A stretch of 56,460 nt of DNA from Burkholderiales bacterium (GTDB lineage: Bacteria; Pseudomonadota; Gammaproteobacteria; Burkholderiales; SG8-41): NCBI GenBank assembly GCA_020854035.1, contig JADZGE010000063.1, positions 1 to 56,460 on the forward strand, in the 5' to 3' direction. The notes beneath the pieces are model-generated. The model did no database searches. It had not been told where the DNA came from and worked only from the letters and a program-made list of their open reading frames with translations. Shown here in pieces: positions 44,407-53,260 of this stretch; within the stretch, counting starts at the first letter, position 1, and each line of letters opens with the position of its first letter. The translations under genes and the position numbers were made by a program.

Positions 44407-45843
44407 ATGAGTCTCCGCGCGCGCGTGCTGACGGGACTGAAGTGGGCGGCGATCGCGCGCGTGCTCGTCCAGACCGCGAACTGGTGCATCACGCTCGTCG
44501 TGATCCGCCTGCTTACCCCGGGCGACTACGGCCTGCTCGCGATGGCGGGGGTGTTCCTGAGCATCGTGGCGATGTTCGCGGAGGCGGGGCTCGGCTCGGC
44601 GCTCATCCAGTCGCGCGAGGCCGACGAGGCGACGGTGCGCGCGGTGTTCGGCGCGGTGATCCTCGTCAACTCGACGCTGTACGTGATCATCTTCGGCGCC
44701 GCTCCGCTCGTCGCGGCGTACTTCGGCGAGGAGCGCCTGGTGGCGCTCATGCGCGTGCTGGGACTGCAAATGGTGCTCGGCATCCTCGGCGTGGTCCCCT
44801 ACGCCGTGCTGTTGCGGGCGCTCGACTTCCGGCGACTGTCCATGATCGGCGTCTGCAGCAACGTGCTCGGCGGGCTGACGACGCTCGCGCTGGCGCTCTC
44901 GGGGCACGGCGTCTGGTCGATCGTGCTCGGGCAGATCGCCGCGCAGATCGTCAGCCTCACGGCGGTCAACCGGGCCGCGCGGGTTTTCCCCCGGCCCGAC
45001 TTCTCGCTCTCTCACGCCCGCGGCGCCATTGCGTACGGCTGGAAGGTCACCGGTTCGCGCCTGCTGTGGTCGCTCTACACGCAGGCCGATGTCTTCATCG
45101 CCGGCAAGCTCCTCGGCAGGGACCTCGTGGGCCTGTACTCGGTGTCGATGCACCTTGCGTCGCTGCCGCTGCAGAAGATCACCTCGATACTGAACGCCGT
45201 GAGCTTTCCCGCCTTCGCCACGCTGCGCGACGACCGGCCGCGGGCGGCGCTCTACGTGCTGAAGGCGGTGCGCCTCACGGGCTTCGTCGGCTTCCCCGTC
45301 GCATGGGGCATCGCGGCCGTGAGCCCGGAGGCCGTGCGCGTCGTGCTCGGCGCGACATGGGAAGAAGCGGTCGTTCCGCTGCAACTCATCTCGCTGGTGG
45401 TGCCGCTGCGGATGGTGAGCGCGCTGCTGCAACCGGCGACCGACGGCATCGGGCGGCCGGACGTGGGACTGAAGAGCACGCTGTTCGCGTTCGTGCTGAT
45501 GCCTCCGGCGTTCTACCTCGGTTGCCGGTGGGGCGTCGCCGGCCTGAGCGCCGCGTGGCTCGCCTGCTATCCGCTGGTGGCGATGCAGAACGTGCATCGC
45601 TCGGCGCAGGCCCTGGGCACGACGGCGCTCGCGATCTGGGGCGCGGCGGCGCGCCCGCTCGGTGCATCGGGGATCGTCGTCGCGGCCGTCTCCGCCCTGC
45701 GCGCCGCGCTCCCCGCTGGCGTGCCGGAACCGTGGCGCCTGGCGCTTCTCGTTGCGTGCGGCGTGGCCGCGTACGTCGCCGCTTCCTTCGCGCTCAACCG
45801 GCAGGGTATCGCGGAGATCCGCGACCTCGTGCGGCGCTCGTGA
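44407..45843 (+). CDS. Oligosaccharide flippase (Wzx-like, MOP superfamily)
   Basis: 478 aa from ATG 44407 (MSLRARVLTGLKWAAIAR). The frame is open to 44362 but the upstream part is repeat-flanking sequence. About twelve to fourteen hydrophobic segments are visible, with VVIRLLTPGDYGLLAMAGVF near residue 35, typical of polysaccharide flippases. A later conserved region is YSVSMHLASLPLQKI. It would move the completed lipid-linked repeat unit to the periplasmic side, where the polymerase/ligase candidate at 51057 could act. It is the first gene after the repeat-rich section. Confidence 0.9.
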   Translation: MSLRARVLTGLKWAAIARVLVQTANWCITLVVIRLLTPGDYGLLAMAGVFLSIVAMFAEAGLGSALIQSREADEATVRAVFGAVILVNSTLYVIIFGAAPLVAAYFGEERLVALMRVLGLQMVLGILGVVPYAVLLRALDFRRLSMIGVCSNVLGGLTTLALALSGHGVWSIVLGQIAAQIVSLTAVNRAARVFPRPDFSLSHARGAIAYGWKVTGSRLLWSLYTQADVFIAGKLLGRDLVGLYSVSMHLASLPLQKITSILNAVSFPAFATLRDDRPRAALYVLKAVRLTGFVGFPVAWGIAAVSPEAVRVVLGATWEEAVVPLQLISLVVPLRMVSALLQPATDGIGRPDVGLKSTLFAFVLMPPAFYLGCRWGVAGLSAAWLACYPLVAMQNVHRSAQALGTTALAIWGAAARPLGASGIVVAAVSALRAALPAGVPEPWRLALLVACGVAAYVAASFALNRQGIAEIRDLVRRS

Positions 45844-45919
45844 GCGGCGGTCAAGTTTTTCCGCGGGTCGCCGTGGATGTTACGATTGCGCAGCCTTCCG
45901 CCCCCGGCCCGAAGACCCC

Positions 45920-47677
45920 ATGACCATCATTGCTGGCGCACTTGCCCTGACCGAGGATGGCGGCATCACGAGCGCGCTCAAGGACCACCTGCGGAAGGCG
46001 ATCTCGCGCGCCCCGGCGCGCGTCGAGGAGTTCGAGGACCGTCACGCATTCCTGGCGAAGGTCGATATCGGCGCGTTCGGCGTTCCGGCGATGCGCCGCG
46101 ACGACGCGGGAAACGTATCGCTGCTCGCGGGCGAGCCGTTGCTGCGCCCGGCGCGCGAGGATGGCGCTCCCGATCGCGCGGCGGATCTCGCGACGCTGCA
46201 CGGGCAGTGGGTGCGCTCGGACTGGACGGGACTCGCGCGTTGCGCGGGCACGTTCTGCGCCGTGCACCGGCCCGCCGGCGAGCGGGCGCTCGTTCTCGTC
46301 GCGGACAAATTCGGGGTGCGGCCGATCTACTACTGGACCGACGGCCGCAGCGCGGTGTTCGCGACGGCGTTGCGGATACTCGAAGCCATCCCGTCCATTC
46401 CGCTCGCCATGGACGTCCGCGGCACGACCGAGATCGCGGCGTTCGGACTGCCGCTCGGGGAGCGCACCGCTTACGCCGGCGTCTCCACGATAGGCGCCGG
46501 ACAGATCGTTCGCCTCGCGGCGGGCGGGGTGCGGAAATCGGAATACTGGCGGTGGGATCGCGTCGCGCCGCGAAAGGACGAGACGCCGGGTCTCGCGGCG
46601 GAGGTGCATCGGCTGTTCATGAGTAGCGTCAAGCGGCGTCTCGCCGGCGCGCGCTCCGCCCTCGCATTTCTTTCGGGAGGCCTCGATTCCCGCGTGATCG
46701 TCGCGGCGCTGCGCGCGTTCGGGGCGGCGGTGCACACGATCAACTACGCGCTGCCCGGGTCGCAGGACCACGAGTTCGCGGCGGGCGCCGGGCGCGCTCT
46801 CGACACGCATCACCACTGGCTCAATCCGGATCTCTCCGGGATGTACGAGTTCCGGGGGCGCATCTACAACCAGGGCGTGGTGCGGCGCTGGCTGGAGGAG
46901 GCGCCGGAAGCGCAGGGGCTGCCGCGGGTGATCTGGTCCGGCGACGGCGGCAGCGTCGGCCTGGGACACGTTTACCTCAACCCGGAGATCGTCGAACTCG
47001 CGCGCAGCGGCAACGCGGAGGGCGCGATCGAGCGGTTTCTTGTCCGCAACCGCTTCTCGATCCATCCGCGCGTGCTGCAGCCGGCGATGATGGGGGAACT
47101 GATGGAGATGCCGCGCGCCGGAATGCGCGAGGAACTCGCCCGGCTCGAGTGCGGGGACCGGGGCCGCGCGATGCACCTCTTTCTCATGCTGAACGACCAG
47201 CGCCGGCACATGGCGAACCATTTCGAGAGCATCGATCTCGAACGGATCGAGTTCCACATGCCGTTCTTCGACGCCGATTTTCTCGAGCCCGTGCTGGCGA
47301 ACCCGGTGGAGCCCTTCCTGCTGCATCGCTTCTACATGGAGTGGCTGGGGCACTTCGGGCCGGCCGTGCTGTCCGTGCCGTGGCAGGCCTACCCGGGCCA
47401 CGTACCCTGCCCGCTGCCGCCGCCCCCGGGACTGCGTTACCAGTGGTCCAATCTTTTCCCCGAGAACATCACTCGCAAGTTCGACCGGGATCTCGTGCGC
47501 GAGGTGGAGCGGCTGATCGCGCTGCCGTCCTTCCCGGACAATATCCTGCGGCGGCACATGCTGAGGATGGCGGGTTGGGCGACCCGGCTCGGCATACGCA
47601 ACTGCGACTACCTCCTCAAGATGGCGGCCGTCTACTGCCGCTATGCCGCCGGCGGAGCGCGCGCGGACGGTCGTTAG
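45920..47677 (+). CDS. Asparagine synthetase-like protein lacking the glutaminase nucleophile (fourth copy)
   Basis: 585 aa from ATG 45920. The N-terminus reads MTIIAGALALTED, with Thr where active members have Cys2, so the glutaminase half should be dead, although its fold seems retained (DKFGVRPIYYWTDGRSAVF). The synthetase PP-loop SGGLDS is intact (252-257), while the later motif is SGDGGSVG instead of SGDGGDE. It may use free ammonia, or adenylate and ligate another amine, as beta-lactam synthetase-like relatives do. The region around 500-585 is unlike the other three copies. It starts 76 bp after the flippase gene. Confidence 0.82.
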   Translation: MTIIAGALALTEDGGITSALKDHLRKAISRAPARVEEFEDRHAFLAKVDIGAFGVPAMRRDDAGNVSLLAGEPLLRPAREDGAPDRAADLATLHGQWVRSDWTGLARCAGTFCAVHRPAGERALVLVADKFGVRPIYYWTDGRSAVFATALRILEAIPSIPLAMDVRGTTEIAAFGLPLGERTAYAGVSTIGAGQIVRLAAGGVRKSEYWRWDRVAPRKDETPGLAAEVHRLFMSSVKRRLAGARSALAFLSGGLDSRVIVAALRAFGAAVHTINYALPGSQDHEFAAGAGRALDTHHHWLNPDLSGMYEFRGRIYNQGVVRRWLEEAPEAQGLPRVIWSGDGGSVGLGHVYLNPEIVELARSGNAEGAIERFLVRNRFSIHPRVLQPAMMGELMEMPRAGMREELARLECGDRGRAMHLFLMLNDQRRHMANHFESIDLERIEFHMPFFDADFLEPVLANPVEPFLLHRFYMEWLGHFGPAVLSVPWQAYPGHVPCPLPPPPGLRYQWSNLFPENITRKFDRDLVREVERLIALPSFPDNILRRHMLRMAGWATRLGIRNCDYLLKMAAVYCRYAAGGARADGR

Positions 47678-47776
47678 CCCGGCGGGACCACGAGGAGGTG
47701 CCGCTTCCTTGTCAAAGCTGGCACGAACCTTGCATTCCCCCTGCGCCGATCCAGCGATACGGAGCGCCGCCACACC

Positions 47777-48811
47777 ATGCCGGCAACGATGAAAATCGCG
47801 GTTGTGGGAACCGGCCAGATCGGCCGCCAGTCGCACATCCCCGCCGCGCTCGCGTGCGCCGGGGTCGAGTTGACGGCGCTGGTGGACCCCGCCGTGGAGC
47901 GCGCGCGGGAGGTCGCCCGCGAGTTCGGCGTGGCGCCCGCGATCGCGACCGATGTGCGCGAGGTGCTCGATCGCATCGACGGCGCGATCATCGCGACGCC
48001 GAACCACACCCACCGCGCCATCGCGGTGGCCTGTCTCGACGCTGGGAAACCGGTGCTGATCGAGAAACCGCTCGCGCACACCCGCGAGGATGCCGCGGCG
48101 ATCGTGGAGGCGGCCCGCGCGGCGGGCGTCGCGCTCGCGGTGGGATACTGCAGCCGGTTTCGCGAGAGCGTGCGCCTGCTGAAGGAACTCCTCGATGCGG
48201 GAGCCTTCGGCCGGGTACGGCGCTTCGTGCACCAGGCGGGCACGGCGGGCGGGTGGGCGCCGCTCTCGGGCTACAACCTCGATCGCGCGAGTACCGGCGG
48301 CGGCGTGCTCGTCGTCACGGGATCGCATTTCATCGACCGCATGCTGCATTTCTGGGGGCAGCCGGACCACGCCGGGCTGACCGACGATTCCGAGGGCGGG
48401 CCGGAGGCAAACTGCCACGCCGTGTTCCGGTGGCGGGGCGGCATCGAGGGGCACGCGTTCTACTCGAAGACGGTCGTCCTGCCGCCGGTGCTCCTCATCG
48501 AGACCGATCGGGGGCTCGTCGTGCTGGAGGACAACGACGACGCCGAGATCGTGTTCCGCCCTCGCGGCGAGGCCGCCGTCGACCAGGTTTTCCGCCGGCG
48601 CGGCCGGCGCGGGGCGCAGGAGGACGTGTTCCGCCTGCAGATCGACGATTTCGCGCGGGCGCACCGCGAAGGCCGCGCGCCGCTCGTGGACGGCGCGCAG
48701 GGACTCGCGTCGATGCACCTGATCGAACGGCTTTACGCCGGTCGCGTGACGATGACGGCGGACTGGTACGCGCAGTGCGGGGCGGCGGCGCCCGCGGCGG
48801 TGGCGCCGTGA
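47777..48811 (+). CDS. Gfo/Idh/MocA family oxidoreductase
   Basis: 344 aa. The N-terminal Rossmann domain has AVVGTGQIGRQSHIPAALA and the conserved EKPLAHTREDA (catalytic Lys region) near residue 95. The C-terminal alpha/beta domain has the VTGSHFIDRMLHFWGQP stretch. Members oxidise or reduce sugar hydroxyls, for instance in 3-keto or amino-sugar synthesis. It ends in a GTGA overlap with the next epimerase gene, so the two act together, probably making a modified nucleotide or lipid-linked sugar. The exact reaction is not deducible. Confidence 0.85.
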   Translation: MPATMKIAVVGTGQIGRQSHIPAALACAGVELTALVDPAVERAREVAREFGVAPAIATDVREVLDRIDGAIIATPNHTHRAIAVACLDAGKPVLIEKPLAHTREDAAAIVEAARAAGVALAVGYCSRFRESVRLLKELLDAGAFGRVRRFVHQAGTAGGWAPLSGYNLDRASTGGGVLVVTGSHFIDRMLHFWGQPDHAGLTDDSEGGPEANCHAVFRWRGGIEGHAFYSKTVVLPPVLLIETDRGLVVLEDNDDAEIVFRPRGEAAVDQVFRRRGRRGAQEDVFRLQIDDFARAHREGRAPLVDGAQGLASMHLIERLYAGRVTMTADWYAQCGAAAPAAVAP

Positions 48812-49968
48812 GGGTCGCGATCGTCGGCGCGTCGGGTTACGTGGGCTCGACCCTCGTCGAGCGGTTGCGGGCGCGGCGCGACCTCGAGATCGTGCCCTGC
48901 ATCCACGGCAGCGGCAACGCCGGGCAGGTGGCGCGCCTCGGCATCGCGCTCGCCGCGATCGATCTCCTCGACCGCGAGGTCATCGCGCGCTCGCTCGCCG
49001 GCTGCACGCACGTCGTCAACTGTTCGCGGGGCGACAACGCGGTGATGTTGAAGGGGCTCGCCAACCTGCTGGAGGCGTGCCGCCGCGGCGGGGTGCGGCG
49101 CTTCGTTCATCTCTCGAGCGTCATGGTCTACGGCGACCCGCCCGCGCCGGACAGCACCGGCGAGGACGGCCGCACCGAGCCGCGCCGCGGCACCTACGGC
49201 TGGGTAAAGCTCGAGCAGGACCGGCTCGTCGAGAAGGCGGCGCGAGAGGGGCTCTCGAGCGTGATCCTGTGTCCGCCGAACATCACCGGGGCGCTCTCGG
49301 GTTACGTCGAGACGATCTACCGTGCGATGAAAGAGCGGACGCTCGGGCTCGTCGACGGCGGCAACACGCCGTGCAACGTCGTCGACGTGCGCAACCTCGC
49401 GCGCGCGATCGAACTCGCGCTGGAGCGCGGGCCCGCCGACGGCCGGCGCCTGTTCGTGACCGACGACCACGCCACGACGTGGGCCGACATGGTGGAGGGG
49501 CTGCGATCGCTGCCGGGTGCCGGCGTCGAACTGCCGGCGATCGCCCGCGACGAGCTCGCCCGGCTTGCCGCCGGGCCGCCCGCGCCGCGGGCGTCGCTCG
49601 GCCGGGCGCTCGTGCACCTCGCGTCGAGCGACGTGCGGCAGGCCCTGCGCAAGGACCCGCTCTGGGCGCGGGTGGACGCCGCCCTGCGGAGCGGCGTGCG
49701 GCTCCTCGGGCGCGATCTCGAGGCCGGCATGCGCATCGCGGTCGAAGGCCCGGTTCGCGTCGCGCGCGCGAGCGGCGCGCCCGCCCTTGACGTGCGTTTG
49801 ACGGCGCAACAACTGCGCGGGGTCGTTCATTCGTGCGAGCGCGCGAAGCGCGAGCTGGGCTATGCGCCGCCGTACTCCCTGCAACAAAGCCTCGCCGCGT
49901 TCCGCCGCTCCTATTGCGCGCTGCACGGGCTCGATTCGCCCGTGGGCGATCTCCTGCGGGCCCTGTAG
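48808..49968 (+). CDS. NAD(P)-dependent epimerase/dehydratase (extended SDR-like)
   Basis: 386 aa from GTG 48808, overlapping the previous stop. The nucleotide motif is AIVGASGYVGSTLVE, the active-site serine is in VHLSSVMVYGD and the catalytic pair in YGWVKLEQDRL. Beyond about residue 230 it carries an additional 150-residue region not typical of short epimerases (SSDVRQALRKDPLWARVDAAL). The position next to a Gfo/Idh oxidoreductase suggests a two-step sugar modification. A recurrent frame joins it to the upstream genes in the raw sequence, but the overlap start is the credible one. Confidence 0.83.
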   Translation: MRVAIVGASGYVGSTLVERLRARRDLEIVPCIHGSGNAGQVARLGIALAAIDLLDREVIARSLAGCTHVVNCSRGDNAVMLKGLANLLEACRRGGVRRFVHLSSVMVYGDPPAPDSTGEDGRTEPRRGTYGWVKLEQDRLVEKAAREGLSSVILCPPNITGALSGYVETIYRAMKERTLGLVDGGNTPCNVVDVRNLARAIELALERGPADGRRLFVTDDHATTWADMVEGLRSLPGAGVELPAIARDELARLAAGPPAPRASLGRALVHLASSDVRQALRKDPLWARVDAALRSGVRLLGRDLEAGMRIAVEGPVRVARASGAPALDVRLTAQQLRGVVHSCERAKRELGYAPPYSLQQSLAAFRRSYCALHGLDSPVGDLLRAL

Positions 49969-49981
49969 GGAGCCGGCCACG

Positions 49982-50089
49982 ATGCGCGCGGGAAGCCTCG
50001 TTGCGAGGATCCGGTTCGACGAGGGCGGATGGAGCCCGCTTCGTCCGGGCGGGCCGGCGCCCGGCACCCGGACCGCGAACGGCGGGTAG
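49982..50089 (+). CDS. Possible small ORF (35 aa), uncertain
   Basis: A 35-codon frame starting at ATG 49982, with GGGAG 9 bp upstream, ending 8 bp before the deacetylase start. The peptide is MRAGSLVARIRFDEGGWSPL... with no recognisable domain. The stop overlaps the ribosome site of the next gene, so translation of this frame could couple to it. It may equally be an untranslated leader. Confidence 0.25.
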   Translation: MRAGSLVARIRFDEGGWSPLRPGGPAPGTRTANGG

Positions 50090-50097
50090 GAGGCGGC

Positions 50098-51060
50098 GTG
50101 CTGCGCTGGCTCGGCACCGTGCTCTCGCCGGGTGGACCACGGGGCCGCCTGACGATACTCACGTATCACCGCATTCTGGCCGCGCCCGATCCGATCCTGT
50201 ACGATGAGATCGACGCCGGCACCTTCGAGGCCCAGATGGCGCTCCTTGCCGCCGCTTTCAACGTGCTGCCGCTCGCGGAGGCGTGCGAGCGGCTCGCGCG
50301 CGGCGCGCTGCCGGCGCGCGCCGCGTGCCTCACCTTCGACGATGGCTACGCCGACAACGAGCGCACGGCGCTGCCGATACTCAGGCGTCACGGCCTGCCC
50401 GCCACGTTCTTCGTCGCGACCGGCTACACGGACGGCGGCATCATGTTCAACGATGCCGTGATCGAGGCCGTGCGCGCCGCCGCGCCGGGCCCGCACGATC
50501 TCACGCGCCTCGGGCTGGGCCGGCACGATCTCGGCGCCGGCGGCAGCCGCCGCGCGATGGTCGACGCCGTTCTCGATGAGGTCAGGCGGCGCCCGCCGCG
50601 GGAACGCGCCGAGATCGTCGCGGGCGTGGCGGACGCCCTGCGCGCGCGCCTGCCGGGCGATCTCATGATGACCAGCACGCAGGTGAAGCGGCTAAGCGAC
50701 GAGGGAATGGAGATCGGCGGCCACACGACGAACCATCCCGTGCTCGCGGCGCTCGGGGAAGCGGAGGCGCGCTCCGAGATCGAGGAGAACAAGCGCCGGC
50801 TCGAGGACATCACGGGCGCGCCCGTGCGCCTCTTTGCCTATCCGAACGGCAAGCCCGGCCGGGACTATCGCCGGGAGCACGTCGCGCTCGTGCGGCAGGC
50901 GGGTTACCGCGCGGCGGTGTCCACCGCGCACGGGACGGCGGGCCCCGGCTGCGATCCCTACCAGTTGCCGCGCATGAGCCCGTGGGAGCGCCGCCCGCTG
51001 CGGCTCGCCGCGCGGATGCTCGCCGCCAGCGCGCTCGGGAGGCGGCCGGAGCGGGTATGA
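50098..51060 (+). CDS. Polysaccharide deacetylase family protein (second)
   Basis: 320 aa from GTG 50098, with TAGGAGG upstream; the frame extends to 50029 without homology. The opening RLTILTYHRI and LTFDDGYADN give the first metal-binding motif, and HTTNHPVLAALG the second. FAYPNGKPGRDY is the typical later loop. It belongs to the NodB fold but not the DUF3473 subfamily of the first deacetylase at 10556. The substrate is probably an N-acetylated glycan in this polymer. It is followed by the ligase gene with a 4-bp overlap. Confidence 0.88.
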   Translation: MLRWLGTVLSPGGPRGRLTILTYHRILAAPDPILYDEIDAGTFEAQMALLAAAFNVLPLAEACERLARGALPARAACLTFDDGYADNERTALPILRRHGLPATFFVATGYTDGGIMFNDAVIEAVRAAAPGPHDLTRLGLGRHDLGAGGSRRAMVDAVLDEVRRRPPRERAEIVAGVADALRARLPGDLMMTSTQVKRLSDEGMEIGGHTTNHPVLAALGEAEARSEIEENKRRLEDITGAPVRLFAYPNGKPGRDYRREHVALVRQAGYRAAVSTAHGTAGPGCDPYQLPRMSPWERRPLRLAARMLAASALGRRPERV

Positions 51061-52466
51061 GGGACGTAATCGTCACGCTCGTGATCGGCGTGCTCGTGCT
51101 CTACGCCGTGCGCCGCCCCGATATCGGCGTGCTCGCCTACACCTGGGTGAGCCTGATGAGCCCGCACCGGTTGACGTGGGGCTTCGCCTACTCGCTGCCG
51201 TTCGCGCAGCTCCTCGCGATCACCACCTTCGTGGGCATCCTGCTCGCGAAGGAGCGCGGGCGCTTCCCGGTGACGCCGGTCACCGTGCTGCTCATGATGC
51301 TCGTCGTGTGGGAGAACGTGTCGCTCCTCGCGGCGATCGACTTCGAGGGCTCGCTCGTCATGTGGGACCGGGTGATGAAGATCCAGCTCTTCATCCTCGT
51401 GACCCTCTACGTGCTGAAGGAGAAGAAGGACATCCAGGCGCTCGTATGGGTGGTCGCGCTGTCGGTGGGCTTTTACGGCGCGAAGGGCGGTCTCTTCACG
51501 ATCGTCGCGGGCGGTGTCGACCGCGTCTACGGGCCGGCGGGGTCCTTCATCGAGGAGAACAACTCGCTCGCGCTCGCCACGATCATGACCATTCCGCTGC
51601 TCTACTGCCTGCGCGGCTGGGTCAGCGGTTTCTGGCTGCGGATGGGCCTGCTCGCCGCGATGGGGTTCTGCTTCTTCTCGGTGCTCGGCTCGCACTCCCG
51701 CGGCGGGCTGCTCGCCGTCGCCGCCATGCTGGGGTTCCTGTGGTTGAAGAGCCGCCAGAAGCTCGTGATGCTGTTCGCGATGCTGCTGGTGGTGCCGTTC
51801 GCGATCTCGTTCATGCCGGAGAAGTGGGACGAGCGCATGATGAGCATTCAGGATTACGACACCGACATGTCGGCGCAGGGCCGGATCAACGCCTGGACGA
51901 TGGCGTGGAACCTCGCGAAGGACCGCCCGCTGACGGGCGGCGGGTTCGAGGTGACGACGCCCGAGAATTTCGCGCGTTACGCGCCGAATCCGATCGCGAT
52001 CCATTCCGCGCACAGCATCTACTTCCAGATACTGGGCGAGCACGGCTTCGTCGGGCTCGCCATCTACCTCCTGCTGTGGTTCTTCGTGTGGCGCGACGCC
52101 GCGTGGGTCAGGCGGCGAACGCGTGACGAACCCGAATGGCGCTGGGCGTTCGATCTCGTGTCGATGATCCAGGTCGGCCTCATCGGCTTCGCCGTGGGGG
52201 GGGCGTTCCTGAACCTCGCGTACTACGACCTTTCCTACAACATGCTGGTGATGGTGGTGCTCACCCGCGCGCTCGTCGAGCGTGAGCTGGGGAAACAGAC
52301 CCGGGCGTGGTTCCGGCCGGCCGCGCAGTCCTCGGCGTCCGCACCGCCGCCGGCCGGAAGGGCGCCGGGCGCCGCGGGCGGGGCGCTGCGCGGGGCCGCG
52401 GGTGGCTCGCGTCCGGAAGGGGCGCCGCCTCTCAGTTCGGGCGCGCGGCGGGCTGCTCCCCGGTAG
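51057..52466 (+). CDS. Exosortase A-associated O-glycosylation ligase/polymerase (Wzy/WaaL-like)
   Basis: 469 aa multi-pass membrane protein from ATG 51057. About ten hydrophobic segments are visible. The opening RDVIVTLVIGVLVLYAVRRPDIGVLAYTW is typical of the exosortase-associated O-ligase group. The Wzy/WaaL-type periplasmic loop contains GSHSRGGLLAVAAMLGF and, further on, AHSIYFQILGEHGFVGLAIYLLLW. The last 60 residues are Ala/Gly/Pro-rich and low in complexity. Either it polymerises repeat units or it ligates glycans to an acceptor. It is the last plus-strand gene, and its 3' end overlaps the convergent TPR gene by 35 bp. Confidence 0.9.
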   Translation: MRDVIVTLVIGVLVLYAVRRPDIGVLAYTWVSLMSPHRLTWGFAYSLPFAQLLAITTFVGILLAKERGRFPVTPVTVLLMMLVVWENVSLLAAIDFEGSLVMWDRVMKIQLFILVTLYVLKEKKDIQALVWVVALSVGFYGAKGGLFTIVAGGVDRVYGPAGSFIEENNSLALATIMTIPLLYCLRGWVSGFWLRMGLLAAMGFCFFSVLGSHSRGGLLAVAAMLGFLWLKSRQKLVMLFAMLLVVPFAISFMPEKWDERMMSIQDYDTDMSAQGRINAWTMAWNLAKDRPLTGGGFEVTTPENFARYAPNPIAIHSAHSIYFQILGEHGFVGLAIYLLLWFFVWRDAAWVRRRTRDEPEWRWAFDLVSMIQVGLIGFAVGGAFLNLAYYDLSYNMLVMVVLTRALVERELGKQTRAWFRPAAQSSASAPPPAGRAPGAAGGALRGAAGGSRPEGAPPLSSGARRAAPR

Positions 52467-53208
52467 AGGATGCTTCGCCGGCGGCGCCATCGGGCTTTCC
52501 CCCGGGCGCGGGCGCATCGGCCTTCTCCGGCCGTGCCGTCGCGCGCGGGGCGCGGCCGAGTTCCGCCAGCTTCTGCCTGAGCGCCCTGGAGTCGGGGACC
52601 TGCGCGAGGCCTTTTTCCAGCCACTCCCGCGCCCTGGCGGTGTCCCCGGCGCGCTGGTACATGTCGCTCATGCCGGCATACGCGGGCCAGTAGTCGGGCT
52701 TCAGTTCGATCGCCTTGGCGAAATCGGGAATGGCGGACGCGTTGGCGTCGAGCCGCGCGTGCCATTCCCCGCGCTTCGTGAGGATCTCCGGCGCGAGCAC
52801 GAATCGCGGCGACGAATTCCGAATGACATAGTTCACCTCCCTGATGGCGGCCCCGTAGAGCGCCTTGCGCCTTGCCGTCGTGAGCTTCGAGGCGAAGGTG
52901 GCGTTGTTGGCGTGCGTGAGCGCCCAGCAGTAGTGGTGCAGGTGATGGAACTCTCCGCCGAGCACGCCGTACCAGTACTTGATGCGGGCCGGGTCGTTCG
53001 CCCCCGGCACCTCGTCGCGGAAGATCTGGGTGTAGCGGCAGTAGGGCGGGAGAAGGCTCAGCGCCTGCGGCGAGTAGAAGCTCATCTCGCGGCTGATCCC
53101 TTGCGCGGCGGCGCCGGAAGCGCCGATCGTGGAGCCTGCGGCGAGCGCCGCAGCCAGGATCCAACGCGCCGTGCTCCTCGCGGGCGCCTGCCTGATTGTG
53201 GTATTCAT
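52432..53208 (-). CDS. Exported tetratricopeptide-repeat protein
   Basis: 258 aa from ATG 53208; the frame extends upstream to 53259 but the signal peptide begins at MNTTIRQAP. The leader ends near ASGAAAQG. The mature part carries a motif-free start and then TPR-like helices (ASAIPDFAKAIELKPDYW and DTARAREWLEKGLAQVPDS). The C-terminus is Pro/Ala-rich. A short motif with several histidines (GGEFHHLHHYCWALTHANN) precedes the TPRs. It is the last gene of the minus-strand operon, and its tail overlaps the end of the ligase gene. Function unknown; TPR modules usually scaffold envelope complexes. Confidence 0.78.
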   Translation of the reverse strand: MNTTIRQAPARSTARWILAAALAAGSTIGASGAAAQGISREMSFYSPQALSLLPPYCRYTQIFRDEVPGANDPARIKYWYGVLGGEFHHLHHYCWALTHANNATFASKLTTARRKALYGAAIREVNYVIRNSSPRFVLAPEILTKRGEWHARLDANASAIPDFAKAIELKPDYWPAYAGMSDMYQRAGDTARAREWLEKGLAQVPDSRALRQKLAELGRAPRATARPEKADAPAPGGKPDGAAGEASSTGEQPAARPN

Positions 53209-53260
53209 GCCGCTTCGACCTCCCGTATCCGATTCGGTTCGCACGCCCGGTGGCGGCACA

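Noticed and set aside
47149..49968. An apparent 939-residue protein joining the amidotransferase, oxidoreductase and epimerase regions
   Set aside because: Only the part from 48808 is recognisable. Upstream it runs out of frame with two clear genes, so the true start is the GTG at 48808.
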